Below, in pieces: positions 1 to 8,746 of a stretch of 36,325 nucleotides of DNA (its first letter is position 1; each line of letters starts with the position of its first letter). Under the pieces are notes generated by a model. That model ran no database searches and was not told where the DNA came from. It was given only the letters and a program-made list of their open reading frames with translations. The position numbers and the translations under genes are program-made. Source of the DNA: UBA8522 sp035528895 (GTDB taxonomy: Bacteria; Acidobacteriota; Aminicenantia; Aminicenantales; UBA8522). The stretch covers positions 1-36,325 of the forward strand of contig DATKXS010000057.1 of the NCBI GenBank assembly GCA_035528895.1, written 5' to 3'.

Positions 1-350
1 AGCCATTTATCAAGGAATTCTTTAGAATGTTGCGGCGGGGGGGGGTACTGGCAGTTCTTGAGCCCAGTAATCTATTTCCGTTCGGCTGGGTGACAGCCTT
101 AGCCCGAAAAGCCCTTGGGAATGTAACCGGATTGGTGGAAGAAGAAAGGCCCATTCCTCCGGTATTGCTAAGAAAATCGCTTATGAAGGTAGGGTTTGAG
201 AAGATTCGGGTTCGAGGAATGCTATTCACCCATGTGCGATATCCGTGTCCTGTGCAGCACGTGATTAATGCTATGGATTCCCCCCTGAGGTTTCTTCCTC
301 CGTTTAGGTTATTTGCAAACTCTGTGGGATGGTATTGCACAAAGCCATGA
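1..350 (+). CDS. Class I SAM-dependent methyltransferase, C-terminal part (5' end outside window)
   Basis: The reading frame is open from the left edge through the ATG at 27 and ends at the TGA at 348-350, so the gene is cut by the window and the ATG is probably internal. The visible frame begins with a short helix followed by R-M-L-R-R-G-G-V-L, a basic version of the R-x-L-x-P-G-G loop and strand that follows motif III in Rossmann-fold methyltransferases. E-P-S-N comes next, as in methyltransferase type 11 and 12 domains. The SAM-binding G-x-G-x-G motif must lie upstream, so the substrate cannot be told. It sits 72 bp before a run of sugar-nucleotide genes and could methylate a sugar or lipid-linked intermediate of the same polysaccharide, but that is inferred from position only. 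Confidence in the family is moderate. Confidence 0.6.
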   Translation, partial: PFIKEFFRMLRRGGVLAVLEPSNLFPFGWVTALARKALGNVTGLVEEERPIPPVLLRKSLMKVGFEKIRVRGMLFTHVRYPCPVQHVINAMDSPLRFLPPFRLFANSVGWYCTKP

Positions 351-422
351 CTCTTTACCTTCCATGAATTGTGAGTTTATTTTTTTGCGCGGAAAACATT
401 AGATGGATAGGAGAGTGCCAAG

Positions 423-1343
423 ATGGCCACGATTCTACTGACAGGCGGAAGAGGATTTATCGGCACGAATCTCACGAACGAACTGCGCTCGCGAGGGCAT
501 GAGGTCTGGACGTGTGATATTTTGCAGGGTGAAGATCCGCAACATCTAAAAGCAGACACGGGCGTCTATCAGCAGGTGGACACTTTATTTCGCCAGCATA
601 AATTTGATTATGTGTATCATCTTGCAGCCGAGTATGGGCGTTGGAATGGGGAAGATCATTACGAAAATCTGTGGCGGACCAACGTGATCGGGACCAAGAA
701 TATGTTGCGCTTGCAGGAACAGCATCGTTTCAAAATGATCTTCTTTTCGAGCGCAGAGGTCTATGGCGACTATGACCAACTGATGTCGGAAGACGTGATG
801 GAACTCGTTCCAATAAAACAAATGAATGATTACGCCATCTCAAAATGGGCCGGCGAATTGCAATGTCTGAATCACGCGGCCATGTTTGGAACAGAAAACG
901 TGCGGGTGCGACCGGTCGGTTGTTACGGTCCGCATGAATATTACAGCCCCTATAGGGGCGTAATCCCAATTTTCGTTTATCATGCGCTGAAAAACAAAGA
1001 ATTCACGGTCTATCGCGGCCATAAGAGAATATTTGATTACGTTGAGGACACTTGCCGGACTTTTGCGAATATTGCCGACAACTTCCGGGCGGGAGAAGTT
1101 TATAATATCGGCGGACGGGAGGAATGGCTTATAGGTATTGAGGAACTGGCAGATATAATTCTGCAAACCACGGGGGCCAGTCCGCGCCTGGCGGCCTACA
1201 ACGGCGAAGAAGGATTTACCACGCGCGTCAAAGTGGTGGATTTTTCCAAGTCGCGCCGCGATTTGAAACACGATCCAAAAATTGACATTCACGAAGGCAT
1301 CCGTCGCTATGTCACTTGGGCGCGCAAAGTGTACGAAATATAG
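423..1343 (+). CDS. NAD-dependent epimerase/dehydratase (extended SDR), 306 aa
   Basis: This is a nucleotide-sugar epimerase/dehydratase of the extended short-chain dehydrogenase family and acts in the cytoplasm on an NDP-sugar. The N-terminal dinucleotide motif G-G-R-G-F-I-G is at residues 8-14. The active-site serines are at 109-110 in F-F-S-S-A-E-V-Y-G, and the Y-x-x-x-K pair is Tyr137 and Lys141. The length of 306 residues is normal for UDP-sugar 4-epimerases and 4,6-dehydratases. An AGGAG-like site precedes the ATG. It lies 31 bp upstream of a second SDR gene, and the two are probably cotranscribed. The exact substrate is not recognisable; GDP- or UDP-hexose epimerase, dehydratase or reductase activity are all possible. 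Confidence 0.85.
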   Translation: MATILLTGGRGFIGTNLTNELRSRGHEVWTCDILQGEDPQHLKADTGVYQQVDTLFRQHKFDYVYHLAAEYGRWNGEDHYENLWRTNVIGTKNMLRLQEQHRFKMIFFSSAEVYGDYDQLMSEDVMELVPIKQMNDYAISKWAGELQCLNHAAMFGTENVRVRPVGCYGPHEYYSPYRGVIPIFVYHALKNKEFTVYRGHKRIFDYVEDTCRTFANIADNFRAGEVYNIGGREEWLIGIEELADIILQTTGASPRLAAYNGEEGFTTRVKVVDFSKSRRDLKHDPKIDIHEGIRRYVTWARKVYEI

Positions 1344-1374
1344 TTGAAATAGACAATTATCAAAGGAGTGCAAA

Positions 1375-2415
1375 GTGGGAAAATATAAAGCATTTTATGA
1401 AGGAAAGACGGTGCTAATCACCGGCGGCGCCGGGGCCATCGGATCGAATCTGACACGCGCTATCGCCGAACTGAAGGCACGCACTGTTATTGTCTATGAC
1501 GATCTATCGGCGGCTTACGAGTGGAATATTCCTTCTCTCCCGAATGTTCTTTTTGTCAAAGGGTCGGTTACCGACGAGGCGGCGCTGAAACGGGTATTTG
1601 CCGTAAAACCGGAAATCGTTTTTCACTTGGCGGCTTTTTTTGCGAATCAGAATTCGGTGGATTACCCACAACGTGATCTTATGATCAATGGACTCGGCAC
1701 ATTGCTGGTTTATCAATATGCGCAAATGTGTAGAACTGGTCGCATCGTGTATGCGTCGTCCGGTTGTTCCATTTATGGCTCGCAGGCACCCTTGCCTCTC
1801 AAAGAAGATTTTATGTCCATGCACCTGACGACGCCGTATCAAATTACAAAAATGCTGGGCGAGCTTTACGCCAACTTTTTCAATCATCATTATGGGCTGC
1901 CGATCGTCAAGACGCGTTTTTTCAATTCTTACGGGCCGGGCGAGGTGCCGGGGCAGTATCGCAATGTCATTCCGAATTTCATTTACAGAGCAATTTTGGG
2001 CCTCCCTTTGCCTTTCACCGGCAGCGGGGATGAGACTCGCGACTTTACCTTTGTTCTGGACATTGTTGATGCGTTACTAAGGGCGGGCTATTATGAGCAG
2101 GCTATCGGTAAGGAAATGAATGTTGCCTCAGGACGAGAGATAAATATTATGAGATTAGCCGAGCGGATTAATGAATTGACCGGAAATAAGGCGGGAATCC
2201 TTAAAACGGAGAGCCGTATTTGGGACACAAAAAAGCGTTTGTTAGCTTGCGTCGATCGGGCGAGAGAACTCTTGGGTTATGAACCAAAAACTGAATTCGA
2301 AAAGGGCCTTAACTTTACTATTCAGTGGTTCCGCGATAACTGGGAAAACATTCGGCGCGACGCTGAATTTCCCCCAGGTATGTCTTCGGCAGCTCGAGGA
2401 GTTGTAGCGAAGTAA
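1375..2415 (+). CDS. NAD-dependent epimerase/dehydratase (extended SDR), 346 aa, GTG start
   Basis: This is a second extended SDR acting on a nucleotide sugar. The Rossmann motif G-G-A-G-A-I-G is at residues 17-23. Active-site Ser128/129 lie in Y-A-S-S-G, with Tyr155 and Lys159 as the Y-x-x-x-K pair. A conserved R-F-F-N-x-Y-G-P-G segment in the middle is typical of the UDP-glucose 4-epimerase and dTDP-glucose dehydratase branch. The GTG start is favoured because an AAAGGAG ribosome-binding site at 1362-1368 sits 6 bases before it. The gene follows another SDR and precedes a glycosyltransferase, so both dehydrogenases probably supply precursors for one repeat unit. The substrate cannot be assigned from sequence alone. 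Confidence 0.85.
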   Translation: MGKYKAFYEGKTVLITGGAGAIGSNLTRAIAELKARTVIVYDDLSAAYEWNIPSLPNVLFVKGSVTDEAALKRVFAVKPEIVFHLAAFFANQNSVDYPQRDLMINGLGTLLVYQYAQMCRTGRIVYASSGCSIYGSQAPLPLKEDFMSMHLTTPYQITKMLGELYANFFNHHYGLPIVKTRFFNSYGPGEVPGQYRNVIPNFIYRAILGLPLPFTGSGDETRDFTFVLDIVDALLRAGYYEQAIGKEMNVASGREINIMRLAERINELTGNKAGILKTESRIWDTKKRLLACVDRARELLGYEPKTEFEKGLNFTIQWFRDNWENIRRDAEFPPGMSSAARGVVAK

Positions 2416-2444
2416 TGAGAAAGAATAAGTCGGGGAAATAATAA

Positions 2445-3689
2445 ATGAGCCGCATTTTGCTGCATTCGATTGTGTTTTTCCCCGACAATGTGTCGACCGC
2501 GTATATAATGACGGACTTAGCGCTTCAACTAAAACAGTTGGGGCATAACGTTACAGTCTTAACTACGACTCCTCATTATAATGTTGAAACGATTGCCGTA
2601 AAAAACCAGCCAATGAAAAAACTCTGGGGTGGCTTGTTATATTATAACGACCATGAAGGAATCCCCATTTGGCATGTGACAATATCCAAAAAAGATAAGC
2701 GTGTTTGGAAACGCGGGATTGATTTCATCCGTTTTCATTTGTTGTCAGTAGCGATTGGCTTTTTCGTAATTGTCCGTCAAGATGTGGTTATTGCGACATC
2801 ACCACCATTAACTATTGGTTTGATCTCATGGCTGCTTGCTCTCCGTTGGAAGGCCGCATCCGTTTATAAAGTCGCCGAAGTGTACCCTGATTTGGCGATT
2901 CGGCAGGGAGCATTACGGAATCCGGCTTTGATTATGTTCCTGAAATGGATCGAAAGCTTCGTTTATAAACACAATACCAGGATCGTAACAATCGCTGAAC
3001 AATTCAAGCGGCTGTTGCTTCGACGAGGAGTTCCGGAAAAAAAATTAATCCAGATTAGAGACAGTGCGGATGTTGAGTTGTATCGTCCATTGCCTCGAGA
3101 CAATTCATTCGCCAGAGAATATGGATTACTCGATACTTTTGTAATTTTATATGCAGGGAATATCGGTCTTGTTCAAGACTGGGAATCCGTTTTCTTTGCC
3201 GTAGAGTCGCTCTCAAGTTATCCTCTTCAGTTTGTAATCATCGGAGACGGAGTTCGGCGTGAGTGGCTAGTAGATCAAATCCGGCTCAGGGGCTTAAAAA
3301 ATGTTAAATGGATCGGCTATCAGCCCAAGGAAAGAATGCCGGAGATCCATGCGAGTTGTGATATAGCCATAATCCCAATGACCCGAACGGGAGCAATAGA
3401 TGGATTGCCATCAAAAATATACACAATTATGGCTTGTGGCAAATCTGTAATCGCCACCGCAGACCAAGAGTCGGATATGGCTTGGCTAATCCAGGAAGCA
3501 AAATGTGGCCAGGTTGTGTCTCCTGATAATCCCCCGGCTTTAGCTCAAGCCATAGAAGCTGCCTATATAAATCGCGATTCACTCTCCGCCGAGGGCGAAA
3601 ATGGGCGGTTATTCGTTCAAGCTTTCTCAAAAGAATCTATAGCTCAGAAATACGATACCCTTATTCAGAGTCTAATAAGAAATAAATAA
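2445..3689 (+). CDS. Glycosyltransferase family 4 (WbuB/WcaI-like), 414 aa
   Basis: This is a GT-B fold glycosyltransferase predicted to add a sugar to the lipid-linked polysaccharide intermediate at the inner face of the membrane. The N-terminus (F-F-P-D-N ... T-D-L-A-L-Q-L) and the H-N-V-T-V-L-T-T strand match the donor-independent half of the WbuB-like GT4 group. The second half carries the nucleotide-sugar site, with L-Y-A-G-N-I-G near residue 235 and G-L-P-S-K-I-Y near residue 322 followed by M-A-C-G-K. WbuB-type enzymes often transfer N-acetyl-fucosamine-type sugars, which would fit the WbpM/WbpL-like genes downstream, but this is inference. Base composition is visibly more A+T-rich than in the housekeeping genes to the right. 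Confidence 0.85.
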   Translation: MSRILLHSIVFFPDNVSTAYIMTDLALQLKQLGHNVTVLTTTPHYNVETIAVKNQPMKKLWGGLLYYNDHEGIPIWHVTISKKDKRVWKRGIDFIRFHLLSVAIGFFVIVRQDVVIATSPPLTIGLISWLLALRWKAASVYKVAEVYPDLAIRQGALRNPALIMFLKWIESFVYKHNTRIVTIAEQFKRLLLRRGVPEKKLIQIRDSADVELYRPLPRDNSFAREYGLLDTFVILYAGNIGLVQDWESVFFAVESLSSYPLQFVIIGDGVRREWLVDQIRLRGLKNVKWIGYQPKERMPEIHASCDIAIIPMTRTGAIDGLPSKIYTIMACGKSVIATADQESDMAWLIQEAKCGQVVSPDNPPALAQAIEAAYINRDSLSAEGENGRLFVQAFSKESIAQKYDTLIQSLIRNK

Positions 3690-3712
3690 TCGTCAGGCGA
3701 GGGAATCTTTTA

Positions 3713-4729
3713 GTGATTTACTCAGGTAATAGCCGCGTAATAGTCCTGGTGACGGGTGCCACGGGTGCTTTGGGGCCACGCGTCGTTGAAGCATTGCAGC
3801 AATCTGGTTGCCCGGTACGTGTACTAGCTCTGGATCCTCCAGAACCCAAAATGTTTTCTCAAACGACGGACTTCCAGCCGGGGGATATCAACGATGAAAG
3901 GGCGGTCAGAACAGCTGTCGCCGGAGTTTCGGTAATTATCCACATGGCTGCCATGCTTCATATCAATACGCCATCACCTGAGCAGGTTTCTCGCTATCGG
4001 CTTATCAATGTTGATGGGACGGCGTTAGTTGCCCGAGCCGCCATTGAAGCGGGCGTAAAACATGTCGTATTCTTCAGCACAATCGCTGTCTATGGCCGCG
4101 GGGACTGCAGAATATTCTATGAAAACTCCCCGGCACATCCGGATACGGCTTATGCCGAAACCAAGCTATATGCTGAACGCATAATACTAGAAACACGAAA
4201 ACCCGATGGCAAGCCTCTGGGCACGGTTCTGCGCTTGGCGGCCGTTTACGGATCTCGTGTCAAAGGAAATTATCGCCGTCTGCTTCTGGCTTTGGCACAA
4301 AAACGGTTCGTCCCTATCGGGCCCGGCACCAATAGGAGGACACTCATCTATGACAAGGACGCCGCCAGCGCTGTATTGTCCGTTCTGAATAATCCAAGTG
4401 CGGCAGGAAAAATATTCAATGTAACAGACGGCAAAATTCATTCATTAAACGAAATCATCCAATCGATTTGCGAAGCGTTGGGGAGGAGGCCTCCCCGAGT
4501 GCATCTTCCTATAGCCCCCTTACGCGCGGCTGCGAATATCGTAGATAAAGGAACGAGATTGCTCGGCCTCAGTTTTTCGGGCTTTAAGAACGCTTTAGAC
4601 AAATATGTCGAAGACTTGGCTGTCGATGGGCATAGGATACAAGACAAGATCGGCTTCAAGCCAAAATTTGATCTTCTGTCCGGCTGGAAAGAAGCCATAG
4701 AAGAAATGCGCGCACGAGGAGAGTTATAA
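3713..4729 (+). CDS. NAD-dependent epimerase/reductase (SDR), possible 4-keto-sugar reductase, 338 aa
   Basis: This is a third extended SDR in the cluster. It has a T-G-A-T-G-A-L-G dinucleotide motif at residues 14-21, active-site Ser122-Thr123 in F-F-S-T-I-A-V-Y-G, and Tyr147 with Lys151. The gene opens with GTG at 3713; the upstream GGCGAGGGAAT is a modest ribosome-binding site. It abuts the WecA/WbpL-like transferase (2 bp gap). In polysaccharide loci that make UDP-QuiNAc or UDP-FucNAc, an SDR of this kind (WbpV, WbpK or WreQ type) reduces the 4-keto intermediate made by a WbpM-type dehydratase. The presence of both other partners here supports that role, but an epimerase role cannot be excluded. 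Confidence 0.8.
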   Translation: MIYSGNSRVIVLVTGATGALGPRVVEALQQSGCPVRVLALDPPEPKMFSQTTDFQPGDINDERAVRTAVAGVSVIIHMAAMLHINTPSPEQVSRYRLINVDGTALVARAAIEAGVKHVVFFSTIAVYGRGDCRIFYENSPAHPDTAYAETKLYAERIILETRKPDGKPLGTVLRLAAVYGSRVKGNYRRLLLALAQKRFVPIGPGTNRRTLIYDKDAASAVLSVLNNPSAAGKIFNVTDGKIHSLNEIIQSICEALGRRPPRVHLPIAPLRAAANIVDKGTRLLGLSFSGFKNALDKYVEDLAVDGHRIQDKIGFKPKFDLLSGWKEAIEEMRARGEL

Positions 4730-4731
4730 GA

Positions 4732-5754
4732 TTGCTGATCATGAGTCTTGCCGTTGCCGCAGGCGCGCTTGTCTTATCATACCTGTGCGTCGCGGGATTT
4801 CGCCGCTGGGCGGGCGAACGGGTGCTTGATATCCCGGACGCCCGCAGTTCGCATACCCGGCCAACTCCCCGAGGAGGAGGACTAGGTATCGTTATCTGCG
4901 TTCTTATCGGAGCCTGGAGCCTATTTATTTACCGAATTCTAAGCATGCCGTTTAAGGAGATTGCGGCGCTCACCCTCGGTGGGAGTATCGTGGCGTTGGT
5001 TGGATGGCTTGATGACATCCATCGGTTGCCATATCGAATACGGCTGGTCGTCCAAGCGATAAGTTCGACGATCATCTTAATCATGATCGGCTATTTTCGA
5101 ACTGTAACAGTCCCCTTCGTTGGTGATATTCATCTGTATTCAATAGGTATCCCATTCGCGCTCTTATGGATTATGGGTTTGACCAATGCTTACAATTTCA
5201 TGGATGGGATAGATGGGATCGCGGGTGGGCAAGCGCTGATCGCAGGATCGGGTTGGGCAATCATCGGCTATTTGAGCGGCGAAACGTTCGTTGGACTAAT
5301 TGGAGTGCTCCTGGCAGCAACTAGCCTGGGATTCTTATTCCATAATTGGCCTCCTGCTCGAATATTCATGGGGGACGTGGGAAGCGCATTTATCGGGTTC
5401 ATTCTGGCTGTTCTCCCCATCATCGCAGGCCATAAGAATCCGCGCTTCATGATCGCTGGGTTACTGATGGTCTGGCCATTTATTTTCGATACTTCTTTCA
5501 CGTTGGTACGCCGCATGATCAAAAAAGAGAATATTTTCGAAGCTCATCGGTCCCACATATATCAGCGGCTGGTTATTGCAAGATACAGCCATCGTTTTGT
5601 CACACTTGTCTATATGGGGTTGGCTTTAACAGGAGCAATTCTCGCTTTTTTATGGGTTAAGGATTCCTATGGATCTGATATTCTCGTTATTCTGATACCC
5701 ACGTTGCTGTTCTTTGGCTTATGGCAGATCACGATCCGAGCCGAAAAGACCTAA
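4732..5754 (+). CDS. Polyprenyl-phosphate HexNAc-1-phosphate transferase, WecA/WbpL/MraY family, 340 aa
   Basis: This multi-spanning membrane enzyme moves a sugar-1-phosphate from a UDP-sugar to undecaprenyl phosphate, the first committed step of O-antigen or capsule assembly. The signature D-I-P-D-A-R-S-S-H at residues 33-41 and R-G-G-G are typical of the WecA/WbpL branch. The DD pair is at 94-95, N-F-M-D-G-I-D-G at 155-162, G-D-V-G-S around Asp215, and the H-R-S-H motif has His272 and His275. About ten hydrophobic segments are visible. The TTG at 4732 is preceded by GGAGAG; an in-frame ATG at 4741 is an alternative that removes three residues. Similarity looks closest to WbpL-type enzymes, which use UDP-FucNAc or UDP-QuiNAc, but the donor is inferred. 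Confidence 0.88.
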   Translation: MLIMSLAVAAGALVLSYLCVAGFRRWAGERVLDIPDARSSHTRPTPRGGGLGIVICVLIGAWSLFIYRILSMPFKEIAALTLGGSIVALVGWLDDIHRLPYRIRLVVQAISSTIILIMIGYFRTVTVPFVGDIHLYSIGIPFALLWIMGLTNAYNFMDGIDGIAGGQALIAGSGWAIIGYLSGETFVGLIGVLLAATSLGFLFHNWPPARIFMGDVGSAFIGFILAVLPIIAGHKNPRFMIAGLLMVWPFIFDTSFTLVRRMIKKENIFEAHRSHIYQRLVIARYSHRFVTLVYMGLALTGAILAFLWVKDSYGSDILVILIPTLLFFGLWQITIRAEKT

Positions 5755-5799
5755 CATCCCGCGCTATAGAAAGAACGGCGCTTGCCTTCTGAAAGCCAT

Positions 5800-5931
5800 A
5801 TGACTTACAATCATCTCGAGCGCGTGGTGCGAACCATAAAAAAGATGTTGCAAAGCGGCTTGATGGGCGCTGCCGAATTGCAAAAACCCCCGGGGGAGGG
5901 GTTTCTTTTATTGATTAGAACCGAAAGATGA
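5800..5931 (+). CDS. Possible 43-residue ORF, overlapping the terminator-like hairpin
   Basis: An ATG at 5800 opens a 43-codon frame that ends in TGA at 5929-5931, overlapping the ATG of the next gene as ATGA. The product would be basic with a hydrophobic C-terminus. I do not recognise it, and there is no good ribosome-binding site before it. The same bases hold a terminator-like hairpin, so the frame may be fortuitous or the tail of a decayed gene. The ATGA coupling is the only positive sign. Confidence is low. Confidence 0.2.
   Translation: MTYNHLERVVRTIKKMLQSGLMGAAELQKPPGEGFLLLIRTER
5882..5910 (+). terminator. Terminator-like hairpin after the WecA/WbpL-type gene
   Basis: AAACCCC at 5884-5890 pairs with GGGGTTT at 5898-5904 around a 7-base loop, followed by the T-rich CTTTTATT. 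It resembles a weak Rho-independent terminator between the WecA-like gene and the chimeric ORF. The U tract is short and interrupted, so it may only attenuate. Confidence 0.45.
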
Positions 5932-6722
5932 ACTCCATTATCAACCTCGTGCCCCGCAAGCTCAGTCAGGGCATCATGGACCTCATCATCTTTGCCCTTT
6001 CCTTGTTTGCCGCCTATTTCATCCGCTTCGAAGGTGCAATACCCGATATTTACCTCAAGCAGATCACTGTCCTCTTGCCTTATATCATTATCGCCAGGTT
6101 CATTTCTTTCCAGGCGTTTTTTGTTTATAAGGTCGTTTGGCGCTATATATCCATCCCGGATGCGGTGCGGATACTCAAGGGCGTCCTCCCGATAACCGCA
6201 ATCCTGGTCATTGCCCGTTATTTCGCCCCCGACCGCCTCGCGATGCTTCGCATCCCCATCAGCGTCATCACCCTCGAATTCCTACTGGTGATCTTGGGGA
6301 CGGCGGGCATTCGAATGATACGCAGGCTCTCATTGGAGGCGACACAGAGGGAAAGCGCCGCCCGGCGCAGGAATTTCGGGCTTTACCAAGAGGCACTCGA
6401 GGGCCTGCCCGGCATCGCCTTCATGCCGGAGGCAGCTTACGGCCGGTCAAACCGCTGGCTGACCTGCGTCACGGTCGAGCGGGAGGAATTCGGGGCGACT
6501 CGCGAGGATATCCGGCTGGCGCTCGAGGCGGAGAACATCGAGGCCCGGCCGGTGTGGAAGCCCATGCACCTCCAGCCGGTCTTCGCCTCGTGCCGGAGGC
6601 GCGGCGGGGAGACGGCGGCCGAGCTTTTCGACAGGGGGCTTTGTCTTCCGAGCGGGAGCAACCTCGGCAGCGTTGACTTGGATCGCATAGTGATGATTAT
6701 CAGGAGGACAGGGAAAAAATAG
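5928..6722 (+). pseudogene. Chimeric ORF: CapD-type membrane N-terminus fused to aminotransferase C-terminus, 264 aa
   Basis: Residues 1 to about 137 look like the N-terminal membrane region of a CapD/WbpM-type polysaccharide dehydratase: about four hydrophobic segments, with R-F-E-G-A-I-P near 33 matching R-F-D-G-A-I-P in the next gene. Residues from about 143 to 264 look like the C-terminus of a DegT/DnrJ/EryC1/StrS aminotransferase, with Y-G-R-S-N-R-W-L-T-C, A-E-N-I-E-A-R-P-V-W-K-P-M-H and G-L-C-L-P-S-G-S-N. The PLP-lysine region and both Rossmann domains of the dehydratase are missing. Base composition becomes sharply more G+C-rich after the junction near 6340-6366. The simplest reading is an in-frame deletion that fused two genes, leaving a product with no complete catalytic domain. 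An assembly join is the other possibility. Confidence 0.7.
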
Positions 6723-6768
6723 GGTGGTTTTGGACCGCATCTCAAGCCGGGATCAGGGGGAGTTTGAT

Positions 6769-8694
6769 ATGATACAAGAAAAGCAGCACGGACTTCTCCA
6801 GAAGCTCTTTAGAATTAGCAGGTTCAAAAGGCGGGCCTTTTTTTTTATCGCGGATATTACAATCATCGCATCGGCCGTATTCATATCTTTCTGGCTCAGG
6901 TTTGACGGTGCGATTCCAGCGGCATATTTCGACAATCTGAAATACTATATCGCTCTGGCCCTGGCCATAAAGTTGACTGTGCTGATCGCGCACGGCATCT
7001 ACGATGTCTCCTGGAGATTCTTCGGACTCAAGGATCTTATAAAACTCTTCAGCGCGATTAGCCTATCCTCGTTGGTGATGGGACTGGCGTCATACTTTTT
7101 CATGCCCTATTTGCTTTCGCCGACTTTGCCCAGGTCTGTTTTGCTGGTCGATTACATCTTCACATTGGGATCGATCGGCGCGCTCCGCATATCCAAGAGG
7201 GCGGCCATCGAATATCTCAGTAAATCGGGAAGGATGAGGCGTGGACGCGCGCGAATCCTGATCGTCGGAGCGGGTTCGGCCGGGGAGCGGATCGGCCGGG
7301 AAATGCTGATCAACAATAAATCCAAGTATTTCCCCGTGGGATATATCGACGACGACCTATCCAAGAGGGGGGTGAGCATTCACGGCATAAAGGTGCTCGG
7401 GACGAGGGACGATATCCCGACTCTGTTGAAAGCGAACGCGGTGGATGAAGTCCTTATCGCCATCCCGACTTTTCACTCAAAGGACATCCAGGCAGTGGTC
7501 GAGATCATCCGGAATGCGGACGGACCGGCGAAGATCAAGATTCTCCCCGGGATTCTAGACATCGTCGACGGGAATGTCGCGCTCTCCGATATCAAGGAAG
7601 TCCGGATCGAAGACCTTCTGGGAAGAGAAAAGGTCGAGATCGATTTCGCCGCGATCCGCGCCTTTCTGAACCGGAAGCGCGTTCTGATCACGGGGGCCGG
7701 CGGGTCCATAGGGAGCGAGCTCGCCCGGACGGTGCTCCAGTTCGAGCCGCACTCGACCGCCCTCCTCGACATCGATGAAACGGAACTTTTCTATCTGATG
7801 AATCATTTCCGCGGGGCTGCGGGGGAAATCATCCCGGTCATTGGGGATATCCGGGACAGGATCAAGATGGAAAATGTCTTCTCGAAGTTCCAGCCCGAGA
7901 TCGTCTTCCACTCGGCCGCTTACAAGCACGTCCCCGTCCTGGAGAGTTACCCGGAAGAGGCGGTCAAAACGAATATCCTGGGGACGAAGATACTGGGCGA
8001 GCTGGCTTTGAAATACAAAGTCGAGAAATTCGTTTATATCTCCACGGACAAAGCGATCAATCCCACGAGCGTCATGGGCTCGACGAAGCGGGTAGGTGAA
8101 GAAATGCTCAAAGCCCTCAACAGGCGGAACGGCACGATGTTCATCTCAGTGAGGTTCGGGAACGTTCTCGGTAGCCGCGGGAGTGTCATCCCGCTTTTCG
8201 AGGACCAGATCAAGCGGGGCGGGCCGGTGACGGTGACCCATCCCGAGATGAAGAGATACTTCATGGCGACATCGGAGGCTGTGCTACTCGTCCTCGAAGC
8301 GGCGGCGATCGGCGAGGGAGGCGAGGCTTATGTCCTCGACATGGGCGAGCCCATCAAGATCCTGGACCTGGCGCGCGAAATGATCAGGCTCAGCGGTCAT
8401 GAGCCGGATGTGGATATTCCTATCATGTATTCGGGATTGAGGCCGGGGGAAAAGTTTTTTGAAGAGCTTTTAGGCGCGGAAGAGGGATCGGAGCCAACCG
8501 GGCTTACAAAAATATTCAAGGTGAAAGATTCAAGGATAAGAGAGAAGGGCGAGGTTATGGATAAAATCGAACGGGTGATAAGCTTGTCTCAAGAAAACTC
8601 CAGCCGGAAGGAGATCATTGATTATCTCAGAGAGATCGTCCCCACTTACAAGCCTGATGCAGCAGAGGTTCCTCTCGGCCGTTGGAAGAGTTGA
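6769..8694 (+). CDS. CapD/WbpM/FlaA1-type nucleotide-sugar 4,6-dehydratase, membrane-anchored, 641 aa
   Basis: This is a large polysaccharide-biosynthesis SDR that converts UDP-GlcNAc-type sugars to 4-keto-6-deoxy intermediates at the cytoplasmic face of the inner membrane. Four N-terminal membrane segments are followed by a CoA-binding-like Rossmann domain (G-A-G-S-A-G at 167-172) and then the catalytic SDR domain (T-G-A-G-G-S-I-G at 308-315). The catalytic stretch has S-T-D-K at 425-428 and then Met436 and Lys440, so the usual Tyr is Met, as in WbpM-type enzymes. I chose the ATG at 6769 because AGGGGGAG lies 7 bases before it; the frame is also open to a GTG at 6724, which would add 15 residues. 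The gene sits directly after the chimeric ORF that carries a paralogous membrane N-terminus. Confidence 0.9.
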   Translation: MIQEKQHGLLQKLFRISRFKRRAFFFIADITIIASAVFISFWLRFDGAIPAAYFDNLKYYIALALAIKLTVLIAHGIYDVSWRFFGLKDLIKLFSAISLSSLVMGLASYFFMPYLLSPTLPRSVLLVDYIFTLGSIGALRISKRAAIEYLSKSGRMRRGRARILIVGAGSAGERIGREMLINNKSKYFPVGYIDDDLSKRGVSIHGIKVLGTRDDIPTLLKANAVDEVLIAIPTFHSKDIQAVVEIIRNADGPAKIKILPGILDIVDGNVALSDIKEVRIEDLLGREKVEIDFAAIRAFLNRKRVLITGAGGSIGSELARTVLQFEPHSTALLDIDETELFYLMNHFRGAAGEIIPVIGDIRDRIKMENVFSKFQPEIVFHSAAYKHVPVLESYPEEAVKTNILGTKILGELALKYKVEKFVYISTDKAINPTSVMGSTKRVGEEMLKALNRRNGTMFISVRFGNVLGSRGSVIPLFEDQIKRGGPVTVTHPEMKRYFMATSEAVLLVLEAAAIGEGGEAYVLDMGEPIKILDLAREMIRLSGHEPDVDIPIMYSGLRPGEKFFEELLGAEEGSEPTGLTKIFKVKDSRIREKGEVMDKIERVISLSQENSSRKEIIDYLREIVPTYKPDAAEVPLGRWKS

Positions 8695-8746
8695 TCTGAA
8701 TTCTCAGGCCAGCTTTTTTACCGGGGCGTAAAGAAATAAAACCGAA

